A DNA stretch of 64,000 nt from Rhodococcoides fascians A44A. GTDB taxonomy: Bacteria > Actinomycetota > Actinomycetes > Mycobacteriales > Mycobacteriaceae. Shown here in pieces: positions 1 through 7,872 of the stretch. Both the position numbers and the translations under genes were made by a program. Each line of letters begins with the position of its first letter. Within the stretch, counting starts at the first letter, position 1. The stretch is from NCBI RefSeq assembly GCF_000760735.1, contig NZ_JMEX01000008.1:2829535-2893534 (forward strand), in the 5' to 3' direction. Under the pieces are notes generated by a model that worked only from the letters and a program-made list of their open reading frames with translations, was not told where the DNA came from and did no database searches.

Positions 1-706
1 CGGCCGCAGCCGAGGACGCAGCGTCGTCGGCCGAAATCTGCGCAGCCTCCGCCGAGTCGCCGGCCGCGACCTCCGAACCGAGCGCAGCCGTCGCCGAGCT
101 TGCGGCCGCCAACTCCGAATCCGCAGCCTCCGCCGCCGAGACGCCCGCGACGCGCGCCGACTCCGCAACACCGGCCGCCGAGCCGGCCGCAGCCTCCGCC
201 GCCGACTCCGCATCGCGCACGAGCTGCGCGACGCGCGAGATGACCGGAGCCGGATATTCGGTGCCGGCGTCCATGATGTCCGCGAGGTTCACCGCTCGAT
301 CGCCGGACGCGTCCGGATCCGCCGGCCCGAACGTCACCGAGTCCGCGCGCACCTTGTCACCGAGGACACCGCGGCCCGGATCCTCGAACAGCTCCGGCGT
401 CGCCGTCCACACGATCGGAACGCCGGCGACCACGGCAGGCAACCACACACCGTCGCGCGCCTGGCGGTCCTGAAGCCGGCCGGCGACGACCGGAAACACC
501 ATCGGCCGCACCGACAGCGCGTAGGCCGGATCCGACTCGTCACCCGGAACGCGGATCGCCGCGAACCGATCGCGCTCGTCGAACGACGCGACGAACGTAA
601 CTTTCCCCTTCAGCGTCGACTCGTCCGGAAACGGATCCTCGTCCGTCCGCGAGTCGTAATCCGTGATCTTCCAGCCGCCGGTTACGTGCTGGTATGCGAT
701 CGCCAT
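1..706 (-). CDS. Tail fibre-like protein, N-terminal part
   Basis: An open frame starts with ATG at 706 and runs off the left edge, giving 235 visible residues with no stop. Residues 1-160 look globular. From about residue 165 the sequence becomes Ala/Ser/Glu-rich with repeats such as ESAAEAAAGSAAG, typical of the coiled shaft of phage tail fibres and other minor tail proteins. It is the last visible gene of the leftward tail block, just after a likely baseplate/tail gene, which suits a host-recognition fibre. A shaft-only structural protein is the alternative. The C-terminal receptor-binding part is not visible. Confidence 0.7.
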   Translation of the reverse strand, partial: MAIAYQHVTGGWKITDYDSRTDEDPFPDESTLKGKVTFVASFDERDRFAAIRVPGDESDPAYALSVRPMVFPVVAGRLQDRQARDGVWLPAVVAGVPIVWTATPELFEDPGRGVLGDKVRADSVTFGPADPDASGDRAVNLADIMDAGTEYPAPVISRVAQLVRDAESAAEAAAGSAAGVAESARVAGVSAAEAADSELAAASSATAALGSEVAAGDSAEAAQISADDAASSAAA

Positions 707-723
707 TGCTGCCCCGTCCCTCG

Positions 724-1344
724 TTATTGCCCGGTGTCGCCGGTCGTGACGTCACGCGAAATATGTTGCACAGTAAGCCGATTGAAATTCACGCCGCCGC
801 GCATCGACCGAAACGACGCGATGAAAGACAGGTACGCCTCGACGAAATAACCGGCCTCCGGAACGACCACCGACGCGACCGCAGTCTGCGAGTACGGCCG
901 TTGAGTCTCGTTCGTCTGCGCCTGCACCGAATACAGCGACAGATCCGGACGCAGCACCCGGACCTCCCAGTTCACGACGCCGGTTAGACCCGGTGCCGGA
1001 ACCTCGTTCAACCACACCTGACAGCGAATGTCCCACAGCCCGCGGTCGAGTAATCGGATCCTTCGCCCCGACAGCTCGCACCCGCGCATCGGCCCGACCT
1101 GATTCGAGAACGGAAGCGTCATCGGCCCCGCAATGGCCGTCGCGCCGTTCATATACACCGAGCCGTAGTCGAGCAGCGGCGAGAGTAGATCCTGACGCCC
1201 GTTCAGTTCCTCCTGCTCGATCGCCGTCCGCTGCCCCGTCTCGTACGTCTCCTGCACCATGTAGCCGAACCGACGCAACGCCTGTTCGGACGCCTCACGG
1301 TCGACCGATCGCGGAATCGGCAGCTCGACGGCGCGGCGCACCAC
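724..1344 (-). CDS. Putative minor tail protein
   Basis: The 206-codon frame most likely starts at GTG 1344, whose first base is the last base of the upstream TAG (TAGTG), a coupling seen all through this operon. The protein begins VVRRAVELPIPRS and is rich in aromatic residues and beta-type sequence, with no signal peptide or membrane segment. I do not recognise a family. Its place between a collagen-like fibre gene and the tail fibre at the left edge suggests a tail-tip or fibre-associated structural protein. Confidence 0.6.
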   Translation of the reverse strand: MVRRAVELPIPRSVDREASEQALRRFGYMVQETYETGQRTAIEQEELNGRQDLLSPLLDYGSVYMNGATAIAGPMTLPFSNQVGPMRGCELSGRRIRLLDRGLWDIRCQVWLNEVPAPGLTGVVNWEVRVLRPDLSLYSVQAQTNETQRPYSQTAVASVVVPEAGYFVEAYLSFIASFRSMRGGVNFNRLTVQHISRDVTTGDTGQ

Positions 1345-2414
1345 TACGCCACCCCGAGCAAGCGGATCCGCAGGTTCGCGAAGTCCGGCCGCACCGACCA
1401 GCCGCGCGACGAGCCGGCCGTTTTCACCGCCGACGCGTAGACCGTCACCACGCGGCCGGCCGGCACGATCCCGTCCGGAGAGCCGGGAAGGATCGCCGTA
1501 TCCGAGTGCGAACGCAGCGGAACCTCGAACCAGCCGGCCGCGGCGAGCCCCTTCCCGTACCCGACGAGCCGGCCCGTCACCGCATCGTCGACCCGGACCT
1601 CGACGTCGATCCGGTGCCCCGACGACGACTCGACGTCGACGCCGCCCGAGACGTCGATCCGGTACGGAAACGGCCGCTCCGGAATGGTCAGATTCACCAG
1701 CAGCTCGCGCACGTCCGCCGAGGACTTGCTCGTCTCCGGGAAGCTCGCCGCCGGCACGACGTACTCCTCGACCACCGCGCCGGCCCCGGTCGGTGTCCAC
1801 ACCAGCTTTCCGGCGGCCGCGTCGTGCATGAGCGTGTCGCCGTCCGCCGGCTCGCCCACGACGTCGACCGACTTGTATACGGATCCGGACGGACCTACCG
1901 GACCCTCCGGACCGTCCGGCAGCTCCGGCAGCTCGAGGTTCACCGTGTACGGACCGCCCGGCGCGCCCACGACGTCGACGCCGGCCGGCGCGTCCTGAAG
2001 CTCGCCGCCGACCGTCACCGACCCGCCGGCGATCACCGGCGCAGGACCGACCGGACCCGGAGTCCCGTACGCGTCCGCGTAGACGATGAACGTCTCGCCG
2101 TTCCACACCCACTGCGAGTTATCGTCGGTGTTCCGGAACGACTGGTTCAGCTCCGCCTCGCCGAGCACGAGCGCCAGCCCGTCGAGTTCCGCCGTCGTCC
2201 GGTCGCCGCGGTGCACGTTGCCCGCCGGCCCCTGCTCGCCCTCGTCGCCCTTGTAGATCGGCAGACCGAGCACCGCGCGGCCGCCGGATCCATCCTGACG
2301 CCGGCGCACGTGCAGATACGTCTCCGTCATCGGCGGCATTCCCGGCGCTTGCGGGATACCAAATATCTCGAGGTCGACCGAAAGCCGCTCGATCGGATCG
2401 TTAACGTTGGTCAT
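1344..2414 (-). CDS. Collagen-like tail fibre protein
   Basis: The 356-codon gene starts at ATG 2414, overlapping the upstream stop as ATGA. It contains short Gly-Pro-rich collagen-like stretches (GDEGEQGPAG near residue 57, DGPEGPVGPSG further on) separated by beta-rich segments, including a QWVWNGETF motif common in carbohydrate-binding tail modules. Collagen-like repeats trimerise phage fibres. The C-terminal half (IDVSGGVDVES onward) is predicted beta-sandwich by composition only. It is likely an extended receptor-binding fibre; an adsorption-assisting decoration is possible. Confidence 0.7.
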   Translation of the reverse strand: MTNVNDPIERLSVDLEIFGIPQAPGMPPMTETYLHVRRRQDGSGGRAVLGLPIYKGDEGEQGPAGNVHRGDRTTAELDGLALVLGEAELNQSFRNTDDNSQWVWNGETFIVYADAYGTPGPVGPAPVIAGGSVTVGGELQDAPAGVDVVGAPGGPYTVNLELPELPDGPEGPVGPSGSVYKSVDVVGEPADGDTLMHDAAAGKLVWTPTGAGAVVEEYVVPAASFPETSKSSADVRELLVNLTIPERPFPYRIDVSGGVDVESSSGHRIDVEVRVDDAVTGRLVGYGKGLAAAGWFEVPLRSHSDTAILPGSPDGIVPAGRVVTVYASAVKTAGSSRGWSVRPDFANLRIRLLGVA

Positions 2415-2791
2415 TCCTGCCCCGCCTCTCGCGCTTTGCGCACCTTGTCTTTCAGCGACGCCCACGCCTCCGGTTTGGTCAGCTCGAGCGCGACGATTCC
2501 CGTCCGCCGGTGCCGCAGCTTCACCGCCTCCTCGTCGCCGAGAATGGTCACCTCGACGTCGCCGAACTCCGGCGTCGACTCGAGGTCCGCCCGCGTGATC
2601 CACTCGCCGCCCTCGTAGACCGCGTTGTGAAGCCAGTTCAGAACCGACTGCGCGAGCAGTTCGGACTGCCCGCCCGGAATCTGCGCGACCGCCCCGTTCG
2701 ACAGCGGCGCGGCGCGCAGGAACCGACCCAGCTCGACCGTGTTCTCGTCGTCGAGGGTGAAGGGATCCGCCGCGCGTGTGCGATCAGTCAT
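2411..2791 (-). CDS. Hypothetical protein
   Basis: The 126-codon frame starts at ATG 2791 and ends in a 4-bp overlap with the collagen-like fibre gene. It is charged and soluble, with no membrane segment. The N-terminal part (FTLDDENTVELGRFLRAA) and the basic end (LKDKVRKAREAGQE) look helical. I do not recognise it. Position between the small membrane genes and the fibres suggests a fibre-assembly or tail-associated role. Confidence 0.6.
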   Translation of the reverse strand: MTDRTRAADPFTLDDENTVELGRFLRAAPLSNGAVAQIPGGQSELLAQSVLNWLHNAVYEGGEWITRADLESTPEFGDVEVTILGDEEAVKLRHRRTGIVALELTKPEAWASLKDKVRKAREAGQE

Positions 2792-3161
2792 CGTGCAAAA
2801 CCTCCCGTGCTAGTCCGCGAGCCGCCGGCGGCATCACGTCCGGTAAATGAAACGACGCCCACGCCAACAGCTCGCGTACGTAACCGACGAGCGAGAACGT
2901 CCGCCGCTCCGATTCGAGCGCCGTCTCTTGCGCCTCGATCGCCGTCGACTGCGCCGTCTTCAGTTCCGAACTCAGGCCGGCGACCTTCTCGTCGAGCTGG
3001 CGAATCGTTTCGTCCTGCTTCTCCATCCGCAGAGCGACCCATTCGCGCGTATCGTCGTCGCGATCGGACCGGCGCGCGACGACGACGCCGAGGAACCCGA
3101 CGAGCGCCGACAGAACGACCGCGGCCGCCGATATCAACGCAATCGTGACCGTAGAACCCAC
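2784..3161 (-). CDS. Small membrane-anchored coiled-coil protein (spanin/holin-like)
   Basis: The start is placed at GTG 3161 because an AGGAAGG ribosome site lies 9 nt upstream; this gives 125 codons. Residues about 3-27 form one hydrophobic segment (TIALISAAAVVLSALVGFLG), followed by a charged, heptad-rich stretch (residues 45-85, RQLDEKVAGLSSELK). One N-terminal membrane helix plus a cytoplasmic or periplasmic coiled coil fits phage lysis accessory proteins. It lies in a run of three membrane genes downstream of the endolysin, which supports a lysis role. The exact function is unknown. Confidence 0.6.
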   Translation of the reverse strand: MGSTVTIALISAAAVVLSALVGFLGVVVARRSDRDDDTREWVALRMEKQDETIRQLDEKVAGLSSELKTAQSTAIEAQETALESERRTFSLVGYVRELLAWASFHLPDVMPPAARGLAREVLHDD

Positions 3162-3553
3162 CGCCGCGGCCCTTCCTTTATGCCGGCCGCGACCAAGATC
3201 AGGCACGCAATCGCCAGATAGCTACGCGCCGACACCCAGTCGCGATCCGAGTTTTCCAAAAACACCCACGACGCCGCGAAGGACATTCCCCACATCGCGT
3301 GGAGGAACGCCGCGCCTCCGAACATGAACGGCCGGATCCGCCGGCAGGCCACCGACACGACGCACGCCGCACCGAGAGCGACCCATACCCACGCGACGAC
3401 CTGAAGCGGCGCGAATGTCTCGATAAATGTCAGTTGGCGCACCGCGTCCGGAGCGGACGGCACGAGGTACGCGCCCCCGATCCCGAAGCACGAGCCGGCA
3501 GTTACCAACAGCGCCAACGCTTTTAACCGCAGCCATTCGGCCGCCCGCGTCAT
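3134..3553 (-). CDS. Multi-pass membrane protein, holin candidate
   Basis: The 139-codon protein has about four hydrophobic segments (around residues 12-32, 48-66, 76-96 and 106-125), and its basic C-terminus ends RRWVLRSRLR. Phage lysis cassettes in actinobacteria often carry several such proteins beside the endolysin, and one of them acts as holin. It overlaps the next gene by 28 bp and the upstream gene by 4 bp, so it is tightly coupled. Which of the three neighbouring membrane proteins is the actual holin cannot be decided from sequence. Confidence 0.6.
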   Translation of the reverse strand: MTRAAEWLRLKALALLVTAGSCFGIGGAYLVPSAPDAVRQLTFIETFAPLQVVAWVWVALGAACVVSVACRRIRPFMFGGAAFLHAMWGMSFAASWVFLENSDRDWVSARSYLAIACLILVAAGIKEGPRRWVLRSRLR

Positions 3554-3990
3554 TGTGACGCCCGAGCTTCGAGCGCCAGCCGCCGAGCGAGTACGGCATC
3601 CGCGGCCGCGTACGGCTCACCGTCGACGACGGTCGCCGGCACCCCGTCCTGCGCCGGCGCGGACACAGATCCGCCGACCAGCTCGACGCGACGCACCAGC
3701 CCTTCGACGGCCGCGAGCAGATCACCCAGACCGGGATCGGGCGACGCCGGCGCAGCGGCCGGCCGGCCGGCCTCGTCGATCACGTCCGGCGCTTTCTGAA
3801 GGTTGTGCAGCGATAGGCCCATCGTCGACATACCGAGCGCGCCGCCGGCGAGGGTAAACCACCGATCGGCGTCGTCGAGACTCATCACGCCGAAGATCAC
3901 CAGCGCGCCGAACACGACGAACGCCAGCAAGTACACCAGCGCCCGGACCTTCGCCGGCCCGCCGAGCCCACCCACTAGCGCGCGCATCAC
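3550..3990 (-). CDS. Two-pass membrane protein, holin candidate
   Basis: This 146-codon protein has two N-terminal membrane helices (about residues 16-36 and 45-62), then an Ala/Pro linker and a helical C-terminus. The gene follows the endolysin with a 4-bp overlap, which is the usual holin position. The two-helix form and the soluble tail match class II holins in general shape only, without a family-level match. Confidence 0.6.
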   Translation of the reverse strand: MMRALVGGLGGPAKVRALVYLLAFVVFGALVIFGVMSLDDADRWFTLAGGALGMSTMGLSLHNLQKAPDVIDEAGRPAAAPASPDPGLGDLLAAVEGLVRRVELVGGSVSAPAQDGVPATVVDGEPYAAADAVLARRLALEARASQ

Positions 3991-5054
3991 TTCCCGCCCT
4001 TGCCGCCGGCGCGCTTGGCCTCGACGAGTTCGGTCACCATCGCCTCAGTACGGAACGCCGAAGCGTCCGTAAATCGAATGAACTCCGGCGCTGCGAACTT
4101 CGCCGTCGACCCCTCGACGAACGACTGGCGAGGCTCGCACAGTGCCCGGTACATCTCTTGCTGCTGCTCCGCAGTCAGTGCTGCCATGAAATCGTCTCCT
4201 CTGTTCGCCCAGTTGAAGCCGGCCGCATATGTGCCCGGCCCGATCAGTCCGTCGACCTTGAAGCCGGCCCACTCCTGCACCTCTCGCGCACGCGCCGCCG
4301 TCGCCGGCCCGTACAGCCCGTCCGCGCCGATCCCGGTCGCCCGCTGCCACGCCGCGAGCGCGTCGCGCCACTCCTGGCGATCGGTCCGCCACAGTCCGGA
4401 AATCGAGTTCTCATCGCCTTCTAGCGGACCGTAATAAAGTCCGAGCGGCAACACCCACCCGGCCGGAACCTCCGCCGGCGCTTGCCCGGATCCGCCGCGC
4501 ACCGCGTAATCCCTACGCAACGAACCAATGTCGTACGTCTTGCCCGGCGCGTAACCCGGATCCCACTTGCCCTCGACGCTCGTTCCGTTGTGCGTCTTGC
4601 ACCGCGCGAAATCCGGCCACCGGTGCCACTTCCGAATCTCCTCGTTCAGAATGCACATCGTCTGATATTGCGGCCCCGACATAGGCTCGACGCCGCGGTA
4701 TTGAATCTCAGTGCCGAGCGTGCGCCGGTTGAAATCGCGCGTGATCGGCAGCGGCCACGTGTCCCAGCCGCCCGACGCGCCGGCATGGTTCGCGGGATGA
4801 AGCGAGACGACCGCGAGGTCGCCGTCGTACAGGATCGCGTAGTTGCACAGCGGACCCGACAGGCCCGGCACGCCCGAGGTCAGGTTTCCGTCTAGGTAGA
4901 TGTTGTTTCCGCCGCCGGTGTGGTGGTTCACGTGACCGTCGACGCCGTTCGGATTCGCCCACGCGGACCCGTTGCCCTTGTTGATGTTCGGACCGAGCAC
5001 GAGCGGAACCCCGCGCGCCTCGACCCGCTTCGCAATTTCGAGAACGAACGTCAC
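3987..5054 (-). CDS. Endolysin: N-acetylmuramoyl-L-alanine amidase with peptidoglycan-binding domain
   Basis: The 355-codon protein starts at GTG 5054 in a GTGA overlap. The N-terminal domain resembles amidase_2/PGRP zinc amidases: the HHT pair at residues 44-45, His155 in the KTHNG segment and Asp165 in KWDPG fit the expected zinc ligands. A linker leads to a peptidoglycan-binding region at about residues 225-280 (DGLYGPATAAR and VDGLIGPGTYAAG, two copies of the DGxxGPxT signature). It would cleave the lactyl-alanine bond of peptidoglycan at lysis and needs the neighbouring membrane proteins for release, since no signal peptide is seen. Confidence 0.85.
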   Translation of the reverse strand: MTFVLEIAKRVEARGVPLVLGPNINKGNGSAWANPNGVDGHVNHHTGGGNNIYLDGNLTSGVPGLSGPLCNYAILYDGDLAVVSLHPANHAGASGGWDTWPLPITRDFNRRTLGTEIQYRGVEPMSGPQYQTMCILNEEIRKWHRWPDFARCKTHNGTSVEGKWDPGYAPGKTYDIGSLRRDYAVRGGSGQAPAEVPAGWVLPLGLYYGPLEGDENSISGLWRTDRQEWRDALAAWQRATGIGADGLYGPATAARAREVQEWAGFKVDGLIGPGTYAAGFNWANRGDDFMAALTAEQQQEMYRALCEPRQSFVEGSTAKFAAPEFIRFTDASAFRTEAMVTELVEAKRAGGKGGK

Positions 5055-5380
5055 CGCTCCGCCTTCCGTGCCATGTGCTCGCGCAGCTCCGCCGCGTCGA
5101 GGTCCGTCGACTTGTGTTCGGTCGCCGGCCGCTGCTGCGACCAGTCCGCCGGATCCGCCGGCTCCGCAGTGTCGACGACCTCCCGGTCGAGGACGCCGTG
5201 AATCCAGAACCCGCCAGTCCGCGACGGCCGCCGCGACACGACCACTTCGCCGGCCAGCTCCACGCCGTCGACCGGCGAGCAACACCGCGACAGATGCTCG
5301 CGCACCGTCGCGTCCTGCTCGCGTATGAACTCCGCGTGCCGGCGTCGCTCCTCCGGCACCTTCAGCCGAAACTCAGGCAT
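5051..5380 (-). CDS. Hypothetical protein upstream of endolysin
   Basis: ATG 5380 is preferred because GGGAGG lies 8 nt upstream; a GTG four codons earlier would overlap that ribosome site. The 109-codon product is acidic, with a charged helical start (PEERRRHAEFIREQD) and a short beta segment (GGFWIHGVLDREV). It couples to the endolysin by a 4-bp overlap. I do not recognise a family. Confidence 0.6.
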   Translation of the reverse strand: MPEFRLKVPEERRRHAEFIREQDATVREHLSRCCSPVDGVELAGEVVVSRRPSRTGGFWIHGVLDREVVDTAEPADPADWSQQRPATEHKSTDLDAAELREHMARKAER

Positions 5381-5395
5381 TACCAACACCTCCCG

Positions 5396-6991
5396 TTATC
5401 CGCCGAGCGCGACGCGAGTAATCGTCGAGCCCAGCTTGCGAACCTTGCCGAGCGCGATTGCGCCCGGCTCCTGCTCCGCCGCACCGTCGCCGATCTGCAA
5501 CGTGAAGCGACCGACGCCGTTGTCGGCCTCCGTGTACGTCACTTCCGCGATGTGCTCGACGGCGACGCCGCCGTTCGGTTTCTCGTAGGCCACCGGGTCG
5601 CCCTTGCCCACGTGCAGGCCGACGAAATAGGGCGATCCGTTCACGACCTGAATCGCCGTCGACTCGTACCCGCGGACCGCGTGCAGGCTCGACCACATCG
5701 ACGCGAACGTGTTCAGCGACAGGCCCGTTCCCTCCGACGCGACGAACGTCTCCCGGAACCGCCACGGCCCGGCCTCGTTCGCCGCGCGCAGATCCTCGAC
5801 GGAATGGAACGCGAACGCGACATCTTTCACGCGGTCCGTGAAGATCCCGAGCGAGAGCCCCGGAAATCCGAAAAGCTGCCCGATCAGGCCCGTAACGAAG
5901 TTCGCCGAGTTCACCGCAATGTCGTTTATCCACGTCGGCGACTTGCCGCCGCCCGTCGCGCGCGTCGCCATAGGAATATGCGTCATCTGCTCGACGTGGC
6001 CGACCGTGGAGTATTGCCCCGTCCGATACAGCGCCAACGGCCGGCCGGCAAGCGTGCCGTCGAGCGAATCGCGGTCCACGTACTCGTCCCAGCCGTTCGC
6101 GCCCAGGATCGGATAAGTGATCCATTCGAGCGCGTCCGTCGCGGCCTCGACGACCGTCCGGATGAAGCCCGTGACGATGTTTCCGGAGAACTCGAGATGC
6201 GGCCCGCGTTCGACGAAATCGAACACCAGCGTCGGCCGGTCCAGAATCGTAAATTCCGGGAACGGTTGCGGATCGCCCGGCTCAAACAGGTCCGCCTTCA
6301 TCGACACGTTCGTCGTCGAACAGACCTCCGTCGCGAGGTCCATAAACTTGTCCATGCGCGACGTCGTGATCGCCCATTTCGAGCCGTCGCCGAACCCCTT
6401 GTTCCGAGGGTTGACGATCATCGGCCAGAACGCGTTACGTAGGTAGTTCCACGTTTCGAGCGCGAACAGGTTTCCGGTCGGGATCGACCACAGATTCGCC
6501 TGTGTCCGAATGAGGTTCGACATAAGCTCGCCGGCGAGCACCGAGCACGCGCCGCCGAGCCCGAGTGAATACTTACTAGGCTGAAACTCCGGCGGCAGGA
6601 ACGCGTCCGGGAAAATCCGGATCCAGTTGAAATGCTCGAGGCAGTGCACCGCCTCGACCTGAATCCACCGCCGCCGGCCCTCCCGCACCCGCCCGTAGGA
6701 CGTGACGAACCACAGCGTCTTATAGCCCGGCAGCTCGACGACGATCGGCCGCACCGCGTACTTGGCTTGCCCGTAGAAATATTCGATCCACGTGTCGTTT
6801 TCCGGAACCTTGAACGACAGCCCGCCGGCCGCATTCTCCTTGTCCGTGAAGGTCAGTCCGCGCCGATCGTTGCACGGCGCGAACGTGTCCATCATTTTCG
6901 TCATCATGCGAACGCGCGCCCGAGGGTTGCCGAACACCCGGCGCTCGTCGGCGGCCTCCTGCTGGAAGTCCGCGAACGCTTGCCGGCTCAC
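5396..6991 (-). CDS. Minor tail protein (Gp37-like, tail tip)
   Basis: The 531-codon gene starts at GTG 6991 in a GTGA overlap with the distal-tail gene. The protein is beta-rich with phrases such as ENAAGGLSFKVPENDTWIEYF that resemble the Siphovirus ReqiPepy6 Gp37-like family of actinophage tail proteins, which follow the Dit-like protein in the tail tip. That assignment rests on recognition of pattern and position. A conserved middle part reads DVAFAFHSVEDLRAANEAG. Its likely role is in the baseplate or tail-tip hub. Confidence 0.7.
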   Translation of the reverse strand: MSRQAFADFQQEAADERRVFGNPRARVRMMTKMMDTFAPCNDRRGLTFTDKENAAGGLSFKVPENDTWIEYFYGQAKYAVRPIVVELPGYKTLWFVTSYGRVREGRRRWIQVEAVHCLEHFNWIRIFPDAFLPPEFQPSKYSLGLGGACSVLAGELMSNLIRTQANLWSIPTGNLFALETWNYLRNAFWPMIVNPRNKGFGDGSKWAITTSRMDKFMDLATEVCSTTNVSMKADLFEPGDPQPFPEFTILDRPTLVFDFVERGPHLEFSGNIVTGFIRTVVEAATDALEWITYPILGANGWDEYVDRDSLDGTLAGRPLALYRTGQYSTVGHVEQMTHIPMATRATGGGKSPTWINDIAVNSANFVTGLIGQLFGFPGLSLGIFTDRVKDVAFAFHSVEDLRAANEAGPWRFRETFVASEGTGLSLNTFASMWSSLHAVRGYESTAIQVVNGSPYFVGLHVGKGDPVAYEKPNGGVAVEHIAEVTYTEADNGVGRFTLQIGDGAAEQEPGAIALGKVRKLGSTITRVALGG

Positions 6992-7872
6992 AGCACGCCC
7001 TCCTGCCACCGCGGCGTCGTCGCCCATAAGCGCGTCGCCGAGCTGGCACCGCGGACAGTGAAGGACACCCGCGTTACCTCCGCCGGCGGAATCGGTCCGA
7101 CGAACTGCTGGCCCTTCATCAGCGGCCACAGGTTGCGGCCCCGGCCGGTGTCGCCGATCTTGCGAGCTCGCAATGTCTGCGCGCCGTTCGTCGTGTCGAT
7201 CTGCACGCGCTCACCTGCGAGGACGGCCGGCAGGGTCACATCGTTGTCGGCGTAGACGAGCCGGAGCTGCCCCGGACCCGTGAACACGAAGATCGGCCAC
7301 GACTCGACCTCTGGCCCCGCGTACAGCGACAGGGATCCGGACACCGCGCCCGCGCCGGCCCGGTTCAGCCACTCCGGAGCGTCACCGTCCGCGGCGCGCG
7401 CGAACGGATTGTCGGCGATGAACAGGACGTCGAACGTCGTTCCGTTCGTGCCGGCAGGATCGCGCGTGTAGGCCGGTTTGATCGACCCGCGGCGCACAGG
7501 TAGCCACCGCCACCCCGAGGCCGACGTGTACCCACACAGCCAGCCCATGCGGTCGCGCTGGATCAGCGACCGCAGCCACTCGCGACGACGGCGAGCCTCG
7601 TCAGGGGTCGAGCCGTAGACGTGAATCGGTAGGTCGATCTTCCCGTGGGCGAACGTCGCACCGAGGTAGTGCTCGCCGATGCCTCGCGCGGACGGATCGA
7701 ATATCGCGTCGACGTCGACGTGGCCCAGCCCCTCCGGGCCGGAGCCGAGCCGAAATCCGCCCTCGCCGCCGTGCACACCCCCGGACAGGTGAAGGACCAC
7801 CCCGTCAGGGGAGACGTAGTAAACGACCGTCATCGAGCCCGGAATGAAGCCGTCCCGCGCCCGGCTCACCAT
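6988..7872 (-). CDS. Minor tail protein (Dit-like)
   Basis: The 294-codon frame begins at ATG 7872, overlapping the tape measure stop; GTG 7869 is an equally good start. It lies directly downstream of the tape measure gene, which is the position of distal tail (Dit) proteins. Content fits a phage tail component of the siphovirus-type tail family: an N-terminal beta domain (YYVSPDGVVLHLSG), the segment PDEARRRREWLRSLIQ, and the DVLFIADNPFA phrase. It should form the ring joining tail tube to tip. Confidence 0.75.
   Translation of the reverse strand: MVSRARDGFIPGSMTVVYYVSPDGVVLHLSGGVHGGEGGFRLGSGPEGLGHVDVDAIFDPSARGIGEHYLGATFAHGKIDLPIHVYGSTPDEARRRREWLRSLIQRDRMGWLCGYTSASGWRWLPVRRGSIKPAYTRDPAGTNGTTFDVLFIADNPFARAADGDAPEWLNRAGAGAVSGSLSLYAGPEVESWPIFVFTGPGQLRLVYADNDVTLPAVLAGERVQIDTTNGAQTLRARKIGDTGRGRNLWPLMKGQQFVGPIPPAEVTRVSFTVRGASSATRLWATTPRWQEGVL

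Noticed and set aside
993..2618. Long plus-strand ORF (541 codons) opposite the tail fibre genes
   Set aside because: High-GC codons make antisense frames open; composition is Arg-rich and it faces well-supported genes.
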